Part shown: positions 36,795-46,600 of the stretch, one piece after another
Layout: each line of letters begins with the position of its first letter
Position numbering within the stretch: position 1 is the stretch's first letter
From: Flavobacteriaceae bacterium
GTDB taxonomy: Bacteria; Bacteroidota; Bacteroidia; Flavobacteriales; Flavobacteriaceae
Assembly: GCA_016744415.1 (NCBI GenBank)
Contig: JADGEL010000001.1
Location: 806,001 to 870,000, forward strand
Length of the DNA stretch: 64,000 bases
Reading direction: 5' to 3'
Notes under the pieces: model-generated
The model's database searches: none
What the model was told of the DNA's origin: nothing
The model's input: only the letters and a program-made list of their open reading frames with translations
Position numbers and translations under genes: made by a program

Positions 36795-38405
36795 TTACCT
36801 GGCATTGTTTAAATTAAATTCTTCATTAATCTCCCAATTAGCCCTTAATTCGATAATGCTTTTTCTATACAATACTTTTTCTGGCTTTGTTTTATTTAAA
36901 TAGTTACCTGTATCCCACTTTTTATTACTATTAGTATCATAAATCACACGAATAATATATTCATCTGGACTTAGATTTTCTAATTTAAAATATGATTTGT
37001 CTGTAACATACTCTCTATAAACAAGCTCTTCCTTTTTGTCTAATAGCTCTAAAATATACGGATAGCTTTCAATGTTTTTTAATGTTAAATATATGCTGCC
37101 ATAAATATCAGAATTTTTTGTAGTCGCTGAGTATTTTAAAGTATCATTAACATTTCCAAATAAATCTTCAATAGCATTTGGTAAAAATTGCAATTGATAC
37201 TTTTGATTATATTCTTTATGAAAATCTAATTTTAACCTTTTTTTAGAACTAGTTATATGTGTTGTAAAATTCACAGGCAATGAATCGTTATCTATAATTC
37301 TAATTTGTGATTTATTTATAGTATGGATAGGAATATTTGTAGCAATAGAAAAAGTATCTCGTAAACTTAAAATGCCACTAGTCATATTATTTATCATTAA
37401 AGAATCAATTTCTTTTGATCGCAATTTAACAGTTAAAGTGTCTATTAAATTATTATGAGAAACTTTAAATAGTAACGAGTCTGCAGCTATAGGAGTATAC
37501 CAATAACTAACAGAGTCCATCATGTTTTCATATACAATTCTCGATTTATAATCAGCTGGTTTGTCAGAAATTAAGTCAATTTTAATTCCTTTCGGGTCAC
37601 CTTCATGTGCAAAATAAATATGTCCTTTTTTAACTTCAGTTGCTCGCATAAACTTAAAAGATAATTCTTCTTTAAACAACTTGATGTGAAAAACAGAATC
37701 AGTAGGCAGCGTAATTAAGCTTGGAAAGTACCCAACCTTATCTAGTTTTGGCTCAAAAGTATAATTGTTACTTTCATCTTTTAAAGCAATCATTAAATAT
37801 TGACCTTCTTTTAAATTAGTCAATTCAAACCCAATACTATCAAGTACATTTGCTACATAGCTTGGGCGTTCCTTAAAAATAATAGAGTCCGTAAAACTAT
37901 CAGTCACTTCATACAATTGAATGCTAACTTCTTCATCAGCCTCAATATTATAAGCATCAGATATAGTACCAGAAACGGTCAAAGAATCAATATAGTTGCC
38001 AGTTGAAAACACATATTTAAATTGCTCTAAAATATTCCCTTCATTATTATCTTCAATACTATTTCCGAAATTAAAAGTATAGGTGGTATTTTCTTTTAAG
38101 GTGTCTAATATTTTAATATTGATAAAGTTACTTGCTGTACCAACAGGTGTTATTTCAGGTTCATGTTTCATTGGTGGAGAAATGACCAATTGTTTATTGA
38201 TGTCTTGAAGTTTTATATATTCATCAAAATTAAGTCTGATTTTTTTTGCTTTAAAGTTGATGCTTTCATGTTTAGGATTAGCAGTAATAATGATTGGCGC
38301 ATCTAAATCTTTTTCTCCGCCACTTGGTCTTCCTTTACGTGCACAACTTCCAGTTAGTAATAAAACGGATAGTATAGAAATAAATGTAAGGACTCTAAAT
38401 TTCAT
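36795..38405 (-). CDS. Lipoprotein with bacterial Ig-like (SbsA/Big_5) domain
   Basis: 536 residues from this start. A lipobox LTGSC follows a typical hydrophobic core (MKFRVLTFISILSVLLLTGSC); reading from 38450 would place 15 extra residues before it. After it: an Ig-like Big_5 domain (about residues 35-130, with IRLNFDEYIKLQD and TYTFNFGNSIEDNN) and a long beta-rich region with no known motif. The final segment (YIIRVIYDTNSNKKWDTGNY) is calcium-domain-like. A surface or periplasm-facing anchored protein; role unknown. Preceded on the same strand by comF. Confidence 0.78.
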   Translation of the reverse strand: MKFRVLTFISILSVLLLTGSCARKGRPSGGEKDLDAPIIITANPKHESINFKAKKIRLNFDEYIKLQDINKQLVISPPMKHEPEITPVGTASNFINIKILDTLKENTTYTFNFGNSIEDNNEGNILEQFKYVFSTGNYIDSLTVSGTISDAYNIEADEEVSIQLYEVTDSFTDSIIFKERPSYVANVLDSIGFELTNLKEGQYLMIALKDESNNYTFEPKLDKVGYFPSLITLPTDSVFHIKLFKEELSFKFMRATEVKKGHIYFAHEGDPKGIKIDLISDKPADYKSRIVYENMMDSVSYWYTPIAADSLLFKVSHNNLIDTLTVKLRSKEIDSLMINNMTSGILSLRDTFSIATNIPIHTINKSQIRIIDNDSLPVNFTTHITSSKKRLKLDFHKEYNQKYQLQFLPNAIEDLFGNVNDTLKYSATTKNSDIYGSIYLTLKNIESYPYILELLDKKEELVYREYVTDKSYFKLENLSPDEYIIRVIYDTNSNKKWDTGNYLNKTKPEKVLYRKSIIELRANWEINEEFNLNNAR

Positions 38406-38486
38406 TAAATTTTGTTTGACACAAAGAAACAATATATTTTTTTTATTCAACGTATTCTATTTGCAGATATTTTCTAATTTTATACT

Positions 38487-39182
38487 TTACTCCGTATATG
38501 CCATTATCGCAATACTAATTTTTACTCCCTTAGTTTTAAATAATTCATTACAACAGCTTTCCATGGTAGCCCCTGTTGTAATAACATCGTCAATTAAAAG
38601 AAGGTGTTTGTTTTCAAAATAAGAGTTGTCATTTAATTCAAATAATTCTTGCACATTACGCCAGCGCCCAATTTTTCCTTTTAAGGTTTGTGTTTCCGTC
38701 ACTCCAATTTTTATGAGCTTGTTTGGTATGAACGGAATGTCTAATTTTTTAGATAATATTTTGCCAAATTTTGTAAGCTGATTGTAACCTCGCTTTTTTA
38801 ATTTCTTTGGATGTAAAGGAACAGGAACAATAAAATCTAACCTCTTAAAGCGATCAGACTCCAATATTTCATCGCCCAACCAGTTACCTAAAAAAGTTCC
38901 GATCTCTTGCTGTCCTTTGTATTTTAATTCATGAATAAGTTGTTGCGATTTCCCTTTTTTATGAAAATATAATAAGGCTGTTGCTTCAATAATAGGGATG
39001 CGTCCAATAAAACTTTTTTCTACCAAATTGTTAGGATAGTTTGTGAATTCAGTTAACGGAAAATCATGTCGGCACTTTGTGCAAATCGTTTTTTCATTAG
39101 TAGATAATTGCAATTTGCAACTTAAACAAACATCTGGAAAGAATAAATTAAAGAGGTTCTTTAAGGAATTCATCTTTTTCAA
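38487..39182 (-). CDS. comF: ComF-family phosphoribosyltransferase-like protein
   Basis: 231 residues. N-terminal zinc-finger cysteines (DVCLSCKL and ICTKCRHDF) and a C-terminal PRPP-binding motif LLIDDVITTGATMESC, with IVPVPLHPKKLKKRGYNQ in between, define ComF. The family is required for natural DNA uptake in some bacteria, with an unclear biochemical role. A second Met (39173) could also be the start. Confidence 0.9.
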   Translation of the reverse strand: MKKMNSLKNLFNLFFPDVCLSCKLQLSTNEKTICTKCRHDFPLTEFTNYPNNLVEKSFIGRIPIIEATALLYFHKKGKSQQLIHELKYKGQQEIGTFLGNWLGDEILESDRFKRLDFIVPVPLHPKKLKKRGYNQLTKFGKILSKKLDIPFIPNKLIKIGVTETQTLKGKIGRWRNVQELFELNDNSYFENKHLLLIDDVITTGATMESCCNELFKTKGVKISIAIMAYTE

Positions 39183-39328
39183 TTTTGACTAAAATTAATC
39201 AAAATTTTTTAGAATTGACAAAACCCATTCAATATAAATAGCGACTAATGAGTTGTTTAAATTAAATGGTGTTAATGTAAGTTAGATTGCTTTTTGTCGA
39301 AAAAACACTAACATATAATAATTTAGCG

Positions 39329-39336
39329 TAATTTTG
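39329..39336 (+). promoter_or_regulatory. Predicted -7 box upstream of the coiled-coil protein gene
   Basis: TAATTTTG (TAnnTTTG) 38 bases before the start at 39375; no convincing -33 TTG. Confidence 0.4.
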
Positions 39337-39374
39337 CGCGTTCAATACAATCAACCCTATAAAACCTTAATATC

Positions 39375-40262
39375 ATGGAGAATGACAACAAATCAACAAA
39401 AGTAATAGTCGGAATTGTACTATTAGTTTTACTAGCCGTTTTAGGCGGTTACACCGTTTATCAAAACAATCAATTAAATGATTCTAATACTTTTTTAGAA
39501 GAAGAAAAAGCAAATATTGAAAATGATTTAGATGTAATGGTTACAAAATACGATGCAGCTATTGCAGAAAATTCATCTTTAAGCGATGAACTAAAACTAG
39601 AAAGAGAAGATATTGTTTTATTAAGAGATTCTGTTAAAAACTTAAAGAGTACTAATTATAGTTTAATTAGAAGATATCGAAGTAAAATTGAATCATTAGA
39701 AACATCTAATCAAGAGTTGTTTAAACAAAATGATTCGTTGCGAATAGCAAATAATATTTTAGCTGTAGATCTTGGTGAAGCTCAAGATTCTATTTTTGTG
39801 CAATCAACTCAAATTGACACACTGAATATTCAAAACACTGCATTGAATGAGAAAATCGGAATTGGTGCTCAGTTAAAAGTAAATACCATCAAGACAGTCA
39901 CAATGAAAAAGCGTATGCTTAGTGATAAGTTGGTAGAAACAACCAGAGCAAATCGTACTGATGCTTTGCGAATTAGTTTTGTAATTGCCGAAAACGAATT
40001 GGCTGACAAGAGTAAACGAAATGCTAAGATTCAAGTAGTAAATCCAAAAGGCGGAGTTATCAATGCTATTGGTTCGGCAACTACTGATGAGGATATAGAA
40101 TTTGATTATTCTGACGAAACATCTGTAGATTATGAAAATAATAATTTAGGAGTTGTTACAATGTTAGAAGTAGATAGAAAAACAATGCTAAAAGGTAATT
40201 ATCGAGTTAATGTTTATATTGATAATAAATTAGTAGCCATATCAGGATTTACACTTAAGTAA
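39375..40262 (+). CDS. Membrane-anchored coiled-coil protein, unknown function
   Basis: 295 residues: a short N-terminus, one membrane helix (about 9-27, VIVGIVLLVLLAVLGGYTV), a long coiled-coil (about 30-165, regular heptads with LKLEREDIVLLRDSVKNL) and a C-terminal globular domain (about 175-295) containing KTVTMKKRMLSDKLVET, NAKIQVVNPKGGV and YRVNVYIDNKLVAISGF. Similar proteins are widespread in flavobacteria and sometimes mislabelled as partition proteins; I see no ATPase motif. Single gene with a strong terminator. Confidence 0.72.
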   Translation: MENDNKSTKVIVGIVLLVLLAVLGGYTVYQNNQLNDSNTFLEEEKANIENDLDVMVTKYDAAIAENSSLSDELKLEREDIVLLRDSVKNLKSTNYSLIRRYRSKIESLETSNQELFKQNDSLRIANNILAVDLGEAQDSIFVQSTQIDTLNIQNTALNEKIGIGAQLKVNTIKTVTMKKRMLSDKLVETTRANRTDALRISFVIAENELADKSKRNAKIQVVNPKGGVINAIGSATTDEDIEFDYSDETSVDYENNNLGVVTMLEVDRKTMLKGNYRVNVYIDNKLVAISGFTLK

Positions 40263-40283
40263 TATTAATAATTATAATTTTTT

Positions 40284-40318
40284 AAATGTGGATGTTCTTT
40301 TTTAGGACATCCACATTT
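40284..40318 (+). terminator. Terminator after the coiled-coil protein gene
   Basis: AAATGTGGATGT pairs perfectly with ACATCCACATTT (12 bp), extendable by a G-T and a C-G pair, followed by T-rich DNA. Confidence 0.88.
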
Positions 40319-40332
40319 TTATTTTTAGATGA

Positions 40333-40361
40333 TTGATTTATTAATTCCTTTGTTATTTTTG
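40333..40361 (+). promoter_or_regulatory. Predicted glyS promoter, almost leaderless
   Basis: TTG (40333-40335), 18-base spacer, TATTTTTG (40354-40361), matching the Bacteroidota TTG/TAnnTTTG promoter. The glyS ATG is at 40366, only 4 bases after the box, so the transcript should begin at or next to the start codon. Confidence 0.6.
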
Positions 40362-40365
40362 CACC

Positions 40366-41907
40366 ATGGCAAAACAAGAAGATAAATTTAAAAGTGTTAT
40401 TTCACATGCAAAGGAATATGGTTATGTATTTCAAAGCAGTGAAATTTATGATGGACTTAGCGCTGTATATGACTACGCGCAAAACGGAGTGGAATTAAAG
40501 AAAAACATTAGAGAATATTGGTGGAAAGCGATGGTGCAGATGAATGAGAATATCGTTGGTTTAGACTCCGCAATATTTATGCATCCAAAGGTGTGGAAAG
40601 CATCTGGTCATGTTGATGCTTTTAGCGACCCTTTAATTGATAATAAAGATTCTAAAAAAAGATACAGAGCTGATGTTTTAATTGAAGACTATGTTGCAAA
40701 ACTAGATGCTAAAATTGAAAAGGAAGTAAAAAAAGCAACCAAGCGTTTCGGCGATGCTTTTGATAAAGTAGAATTTTTAGCTACCAATGGTAGAGTTCTA
40801 GGATATAAAGAAAAAGGAGCAGCAATTTTAAAGCGCATGGGGCAATCTTTAGAAAAAGAAGATTTAGCTGATGTAAAAGCCTTGATAGAAGAATTGGAGA
40901 TTGCATGCCCACTATCTGGATCTAAAAACTGGACAGATGTTAAGCAATTTAATTTAATGTTTGGTACTAAGTTAGGAGCCTCGGCAGAATCGGCAATGGA
41001 TTTATACCTACGCCCAGAAACTGCTCAAGGAATTTTTGTAAATTTCTTAAACGTTCAAAAATCTGGACGTATGAAAATTCCGTTTGGTATTGCTCAAACA
41101 GGAAAAGCGTTTAGAAACGAAATAGTTGCAAGACAATTTATTTTTAGAATGCGCGAGTTTGAACAAATGGAAATGCAATATTTCATAAAACCAGGAACTC
41201 AAAAAGAATGGTATGAGTATTGGAAAGAAACACGGATGAAATGGCACATGTCATTGGGTATGGGCGAAGAAAATTACCGTTTTCACGACCATGATAAATT
41301 AGCGCATTATGCAGATGCAGCTGCTGATATTGAATTTAGATTCCCCTTTGGCTTTAAAGAATTGGAAGGAATTCATTCAAGAACTGATTTTGATTTAAAA
41401 GCACACGAAGAGCATTCGGGTAAAAAATTACAATATTTTGATCACGAAGAAAATAAATCATATGCTCCTTATGTGTTAGAAACATCTATTGGATTGGATA
41501 GAATGTTTTTGGCGGTTTTCTCAAATTCTTTACAAGAAGAAGAATTAGAAAACGGAACTACAAGAACCGTTTTAAAATTACCATCAGTTTTAGCTCCAAC
41601 TAAAGCGGCTATTTTACCATTGGTAAAGAAAGATGGTTTACCAGAAATTGCTCGTAAAATCATGGGAGATTTAAAGTGGGATTTCAATGTTGCATATGAT
41701 GAAAAAGATGCTGTGGGTAGAAGATATAGAAGAGCAGACGCGAATGGGACTCCATTTTGTATTACTGTAGATCACGATACTTTAAATGATGATTCAGTTA
41801 CTATTCGTCATAGAGATACAATGGAACAACAACGTGTAAAAATTTCAGAATTAAAAGATATTATTAGTAAAGAAGTTTCAATGAAAAATTGGTTGTTGAA
41901 AATGTAA
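40366..41907 (+). CDS. glyS: Glycyl-tRNA synthetase (single-chain, alpha2 type)
   Basis: 513 residues. Charges tRNA-Gly. Class II motifs can be read: LATNGR region, LRPETAQGIFVNF (motif 2 substrate loop), GKAFRNEI, the anchor MREFEQMEMQYF, IGLDRMFLAVF (motif 3) and a C-terminal anticodon-binding domain from VLAPTKAAILPLV. This is the homodimeric type, not the alpha2beta2 type of proteobacteria. A tRNA-Gly gene lies at 48060-48131. Confidence 0.97.
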   Translation: MAKQEDKFKSVISHAKEYGYVFQSSEIYDGLSAVYDYAQNGVELKKNIREYWWKAMVQMNENIVGLDSAIFMHPKVWKASGHVDAFSDPLIDNKDSKKRYRADVLIEDYVAKLDAKIEKEVKKATKRFGDAFDKVEFLATNGRVLGYKEKGAAILKRMGQSLEKEDLADVKALIEELEIACPLSGSKNWTDVKQFNLMFGTKLGASAESAMDLYLRPETAQGIFVNFLNVQKSGRMKIPFGIAQTGKAFRNEIVARQFIFRMREFEQMEMQYFIKPGTQKEWYEYWKETRMKWHMSLGMGEENYRFHDHDKLAHYADAAADIEFRFPFGFKELEGIHSRTDFDLKAHEEHSGKKLQYFDHEENKSYAPYVLETSIGLDRMFLAVFSNSLQEEELENGTTRTVLKLPSVLAPTKAAILPLVKKDGLPEIARKIMGDLKWDFNVAYDEKDAVGRRYRRADANGTPFCITVDHDTLNDDSVTIRHRDTMEQQRVKISELKDIISKEVSMKNWLLKM

Positions 41908-42088
41908 TTATGATTTCATTTATTGGTTTTTGGAAAATAGTTGTATTCGTATTTTTTTTTAATCCCTATATATTGTCATAGGAATTATAAATAAAAAAGA
42001 ATAATTTCCTATAATTTATTTCATAAAAATAGTTATTGTAACAAGTATCATCATGAGCAAGTTATACTAGAAACTAACGATTCAAATA

Positions 42089-43009
42089 ATGAAAACAATA
42101 TTTATTACATCATCCGGAAAATTTAGAATCATTTGGCGTTTTATTTTATTTATAGCTGTTTTTATGACAATAAGTCTTCCGTTACAATATGGAATAAGGC
42201 AAGTTCTAGAACCAGGCTTAACAAGAAGTAACATAGCAATGCTCATAGTCACAATTTCTATGATATTAAGTCTTTATGCTCAGGTAAAATATTTTGATAA
42301 AAGTTCTTTTAAAAAGTATGGTTTAAAAGTTGACAAAATATGGATGAAAGAATTCTTATTTGGCTGTTTCATTCCGTTGGTTCAACTTAGTGTATTCTTT
42401 GCCATTTTATATTATAGTCAGCATTTAACAATTGTAGATCATTACGTTTCTAGCAGTTCAGAACATTCATTTATCTATGGTTTTACTTCAGAAATATTTA
42501 GACAGTTAAGTGTTGGGATATACGAAGAAATATTATCTAGAACCTTTCTGTTTTTTATTATTTACGAAATGCTAAAGTCATTTAAAATAAATGCAAAAAC
42601 AAGTATTATAATTTCAATCTTATTTAATTCACTACTTTTCGGGTTGATGCATATAGGTAATGACAATGCTACTTGGTATACATCATTAAATATTAGCATG
42701 GACATACTAACGCTTTGTTTACCTTTTTTATTAACGGGTAGATTAGGAATGTCTATAGGAATGCATTTTGCTTGGAATTTTATTCAAAGTGCTGTATTCG
42801 GTTTTGCCAATAGCGGAAATATTACTAAGGGAGCTTTATTAAAAATAGAAGTTACAGACAATCCAATAACTGGTGGAGCATTTGGTCCTGAAGGAAGCGC
42901 TATTTTAATTGTTCTAGGTTTTATAGCAATAGCCTTCATTTACTTCTGGAAAAAAAGAAATCAAATGAAGGATTGGATTAATCCAGAATTCTATGAATAT
43001 GGTAACTGA
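42089..43009 (+). CDS. CPBP-family intramembrane glutamic endopeptidase
   Basis: 306 residues, about eight membrane segments. The CPBP (Abi) active-site motifs are present: EExxxR as YEEILSRTFLF (Glu151-Glu152 region), then FGLMHIGN and GMHFAWNF, which supply the catalytic histidines. Such proteins cleave or process membrane substrates; some act in bacteriocin self-immunity. The substrate is not deducible. The 181 bases upstream have no clear promoter; the stop abuts the stop of the convergent gene. Confidence 0.88.
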   Translation: MKTIFITSSGKFRIIWRFILFIAVFMTISLPLQYGIRQVLEPGLTRSNIAMLIVTISMILSLYAQVKYFDKSSFKKYGLKVDKIWMKEFLFGCFIPLVQLSVFFAILYYSQHLTIVDHYVSSSSEHSFIYGFTSEIFRQLSVGIYEEILSRTFLFFIIYEMLKSFKINAKTSIIISILFNSLLFGLMHIGNDNATWYTSLNISMDILTLCLPFLLTGRLGMSIGMHFAWNFIQSAVFGFANSGNITKGALLKIEVTDNPITGGAFGPEGSAILIVLGFIAIAFIYFWKKRNQMKDWINPEFYEYGN

Positions 43010-43597
43010 TTAAAAACGATATCCGAGTGACATTCCAAGTCGAGGTACAAACTCAAAAGCAATATCATTGTTAGATGTAGCTAAGTTTCTACCAACACCA
43101 CCATAAAACTCAAATAGAAATCCTTTTTTACTTACAAATTTTCCACCTACTGCTAACCCTAAAGCAAAGTTGTTTGAGCTTTCGTCACTAGAAACAAGAT
43201 TTGTGTCATTGCCATTGTCTATATAATAAGTGTCATAAATTTTTTGTTGATTGTACATTGCAAAGGCTTCCATAAAAAATCCCCAAGCATATTTTCTTGA
43301 AAAGAAATGACGGTAGTAAGGGGTTATGGCAAATGACTCATTGTAATATGGTCCGTCTTCAAAAAAATCTGACTCATTATTTTGAAGGTTTATCAATACA
43401 GAGATACCTACTGAGGATTCAGAATCTAATAAATATTCATAAGAGAAATCGACAGATTTAAAAATGATAGTGTTAAAAGCGTTTAGCTTTACTTCATGCT
43501 TTTTTATTTTTTCTTCATTTTCTTTTGTATCATTTTCTTGTGCAAAAGAAGAAAGGCTTGTAATAAAGACAATTGCAATTAAAGTTAGTTTTTTCAT
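43010..43597 (-). CDS. Outer-membrane beta-barrel protein (DUF3575-like)
   Basis: 195 residues. Signal peptide ending SSFAQ (about residue 20), a short charged linker, then about eight predicted strands finishing in the outer-membrane end signal GMSLGYRF. The internal segment ITPYYRHFFSRKYAWGFFMEAF resembles DUF3575-type small barrels. Function unknown. Shares no intergenic space with the CPBP protease (convergent, zero bases). Confidence 0.75.
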   Translation of the reverse strand: MKKLTLIAIVFITSLSSFAQENDTKENEEKIKKHEVKLNAFNTIIFKSVDFSYEYLLDSESSVGISVLINLQNNESDFFEDGPYYNESFAITPYYRHFFSRKYAWGFFMEAFAMYNQQKIYDTYYIDNGNDTNLVSSDESSNNFALGLAVGGKFVSKKGFLFEFYGGVGRNLATSNNDIAFEFVPRLGMSLGYRF

Positions 43598-43655
43598 GGT
43601 TAGTTTTTTATAAGATGCCGAATATAATAAAAGGTTGCGTGAAGTGAAAATGATT

Positions 43656-46600
43656 TTAAAAATTAGCCCTCAATTGCACCGTACCCGTATGGATTGTTTT
43701 AGAAGTTTCACTCTTTCTACCCAAATAACTAATGTTTAAATCTAAGAAATTAGTAAGGCGTTGTTGCCATAACAAACTCCAAGTAAAATTCTTTCCGGGT
43801 TGTAAGCCTTCTAGCATTTGGTACGCAACAGGTGAGTTTTGATTGCCCTCAAAATTGTTGATATAGAAATTAAAATCCGCATTAACAGAAGTCTTTTTTT
43901 GGTTAGATGCTTTAAAAGATATTCCCATTTTATGAGCATCTAAAGTCTCAAAACTTCCGATGGTATTTTCTTTATTCTTAAATTCATAAAACACATCTAA
44001 CGAAGTAAAACTATTGTATAAATAAGAAATTTTAGGGTTGATAGAATAGCTATCCAAATCATAATTTCTATTACTATAATTAGATGATGAGTTTTTGTTG
44101 TTGGCTCCCGTTCCTTTTAAATCTAACAACCAATAATCCCCCATTTTATGTACAAATTGCAATTGATGTAGTTTTATTTTATTCTCAACATTGTCTACAG
44201 TAAAACTAGTTTTAACCCTCGAGTTAATGATGGTATAATTAGTAGAAAAGCGTTGTTTACCTCGATTAAAAAACAAACTGTTTTTAAAACTAGAGTTCAA
44301 CCCTAACAAATTTTCAGTTTCAAATGGATTCATATTAAAGCTATCTCCAATGCGCTCTTGTTTGTTGTCAATCAACAAAAAAGTTTGATTTTGAAAATGC
44401 GATACTATTTTTTTAAATCCACTTTTATTACTCCATTGCTGCAGATTAATATTGATAGATTGACTCAATTTTGTTTGATGAGTTGGGATGTAATTTAGGG
44501 TTGGTAAAGCCACTCTCAAAAAGGTAGCTTCATCAGGGAATTGAGCAATTTCAAATTCATTTAATTCTTGAATTCCGTTGTCATTATAATCTATCCAGGT
44601 ATAAAAACCTTGCCCTGGTTCAACCTCTATATAGGTAAATTCTTGTTGAGATAAATTACCAGAAGCTGTTTCATAAACTGTGTTTAAACTCACCATTCTA
44701 TTAAACAATTGTTGGTTGTATAGCAATCTAGAGTTGAGTGATTTGGTGTCTTCAAAATTGATATTTTCAACAGTTCTATAATTTACAAACAAAGACAATC
44801 GGGTGTTTTTATTTTGAATTAATTGAGAATTTATAAAATAAGTTTGAGCATTACTAACGCGTTCAAGAGCATTACTTTTCACACTGTCATTTGCTCTAAT
44901 GTTTACACCGACTTCTACAAAAACTTTAGTAGAATCACCTATTCCAAAAAAACCTTCGTATTCCGAAAATTTCTGGCTTAGAGGCGATAAGTTATGAGTT
45001 ACAATATCAGTTTGTTTGTTATCTTCGGCATTAATTTTCGCACCTACCCAACTGTTATTAAAGCTGTATTTTGCTACTGAATACAATCGTAAAAAGGAAT
45101 TTTCTTCGATAATTGTTTTGCTGTTAAGTAGGCTGCTGACTATATCAATTTTCAACTTGTCAAAATGTAAGTTGGCATTGAGATTATGTCTGTTTCCGTC
45201 AAAAGAGTCACTAAATTTTAAAAATTCAAAAATATAATTTATGGCACCATTTTCTTCGTTTCCGTAAGAGATGCCCGCATTAAACAACTGTTGATTCCCT
45301 GTTGGGTTTTCTAAATTCCAATCACGGTTAAATTCAATATTTCGAAAACGCTGTACCGTTGTAAAATTTTCACTGACTGATTCAAAATTAACATTAGATT
45401 TTAAATCCCATTTATTATCAACAATCGTTTGTTGCCAACCTACCTTGGTGGCAAGACCATCATTTGTGTTATTATCAATATCCGAAAATAAATTTTGATC
45501 ATTTTGACTTAGCGCAATTTCTGCATATATATTTGTTTTGTCTGACGGATTGTACCCCGCGCTTACAATTGCCAATTGCAATTTGTTTGGAGCTACTAGT
45601 TGAACGACAGGAGCAAAATCACCCATATTCTCTCCAATGTATTCATAAATTTTTCCTGTTGCTATGGTTTCTCTTAATTGATAAGCACCTAAATTATTTC
45701 CTAGATTGCTAAATCTTACAGCATATAATTCGTCATTAGAATCGGTAGAATATACAAAGGTTTCGGTGGTACCCACAATTTCTTTGCGATATAATATTTT
45801 GTTTTCAGAATACGAAGTTAACACCGCACTTGGCGCTACCATTTTAGTTTTGTCATTTCCAGCATCTGCTAAAATTTGCTTTTGTTCATCCGTTAAATCT
45901 TGTTGTACAGGTTGATTTTTAGCATCACTTTCTAAATAATAGGAAGCACCAATACTAAACTTTTCATCTTTATATTCTCCGCCATTATGGGTGATAAACC
46001 GTGTGTAATTCTGATCAGAATATTGAAAATCTACAGATATACGCATATTAGCATTGATAGGAAACGTTGGCATAAAAGTTATTTCAGAAGTATTGTAATC
46101 GATTATGTAATCATTGTTTTCGCCACGTTTTAGAGGCAATCCATTTACATAAACTGTTTCACTTCCAGATATGATAATGATGTATTGCTCGTTATTTGGG
46201 CCAAATAATCGATAGGGACCTTGATTGCTTTCTTGCCCCACAAATTCATAGCTGGTAAACTTACCTCTTACCAAAGCACAAGAAGCAAAAATAGTAGTTT
46301 TAGCATCGGCATGATTGATAGTCCCGTTAACAGAAATACCAGATACTTTTTTCATAAAATTACCAAAATAGGTATTAGAGGTTTGCAGGTTTACATCACC
46401 AGCCTTGATGCTCCAATTGTCAGTAAATAATTCGATAAATACACGATCAAATTCATTGAGTTGCTGTGTGTATCCGTTTTCTTGAATTGGAATATTACTA
46501 TCGGTAATAGAGGCTCTTAAAGTAACTTTATCTGATAATTTTCCAGCAATTTGCAAATCGAGTGCTGAATTCACAACCGCATCTTGATTGCTTCCAACCG

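Noticed and set aside
40262-40366. T-box or other riboswitch upstream of glyS
   Set aside because: The gap holds the terminator of the previous gene and a promoter that ends 4 bases before the ATG, so there is no room for a leader RNA.
41960-41986. Imperfect hairpin AATCCCTAT...ATAGGAATT between glyS and the CPBP gene
   Set aside because: One mismatch, weak AT pairs and no T run directly after it, so I do not call it a terminator.
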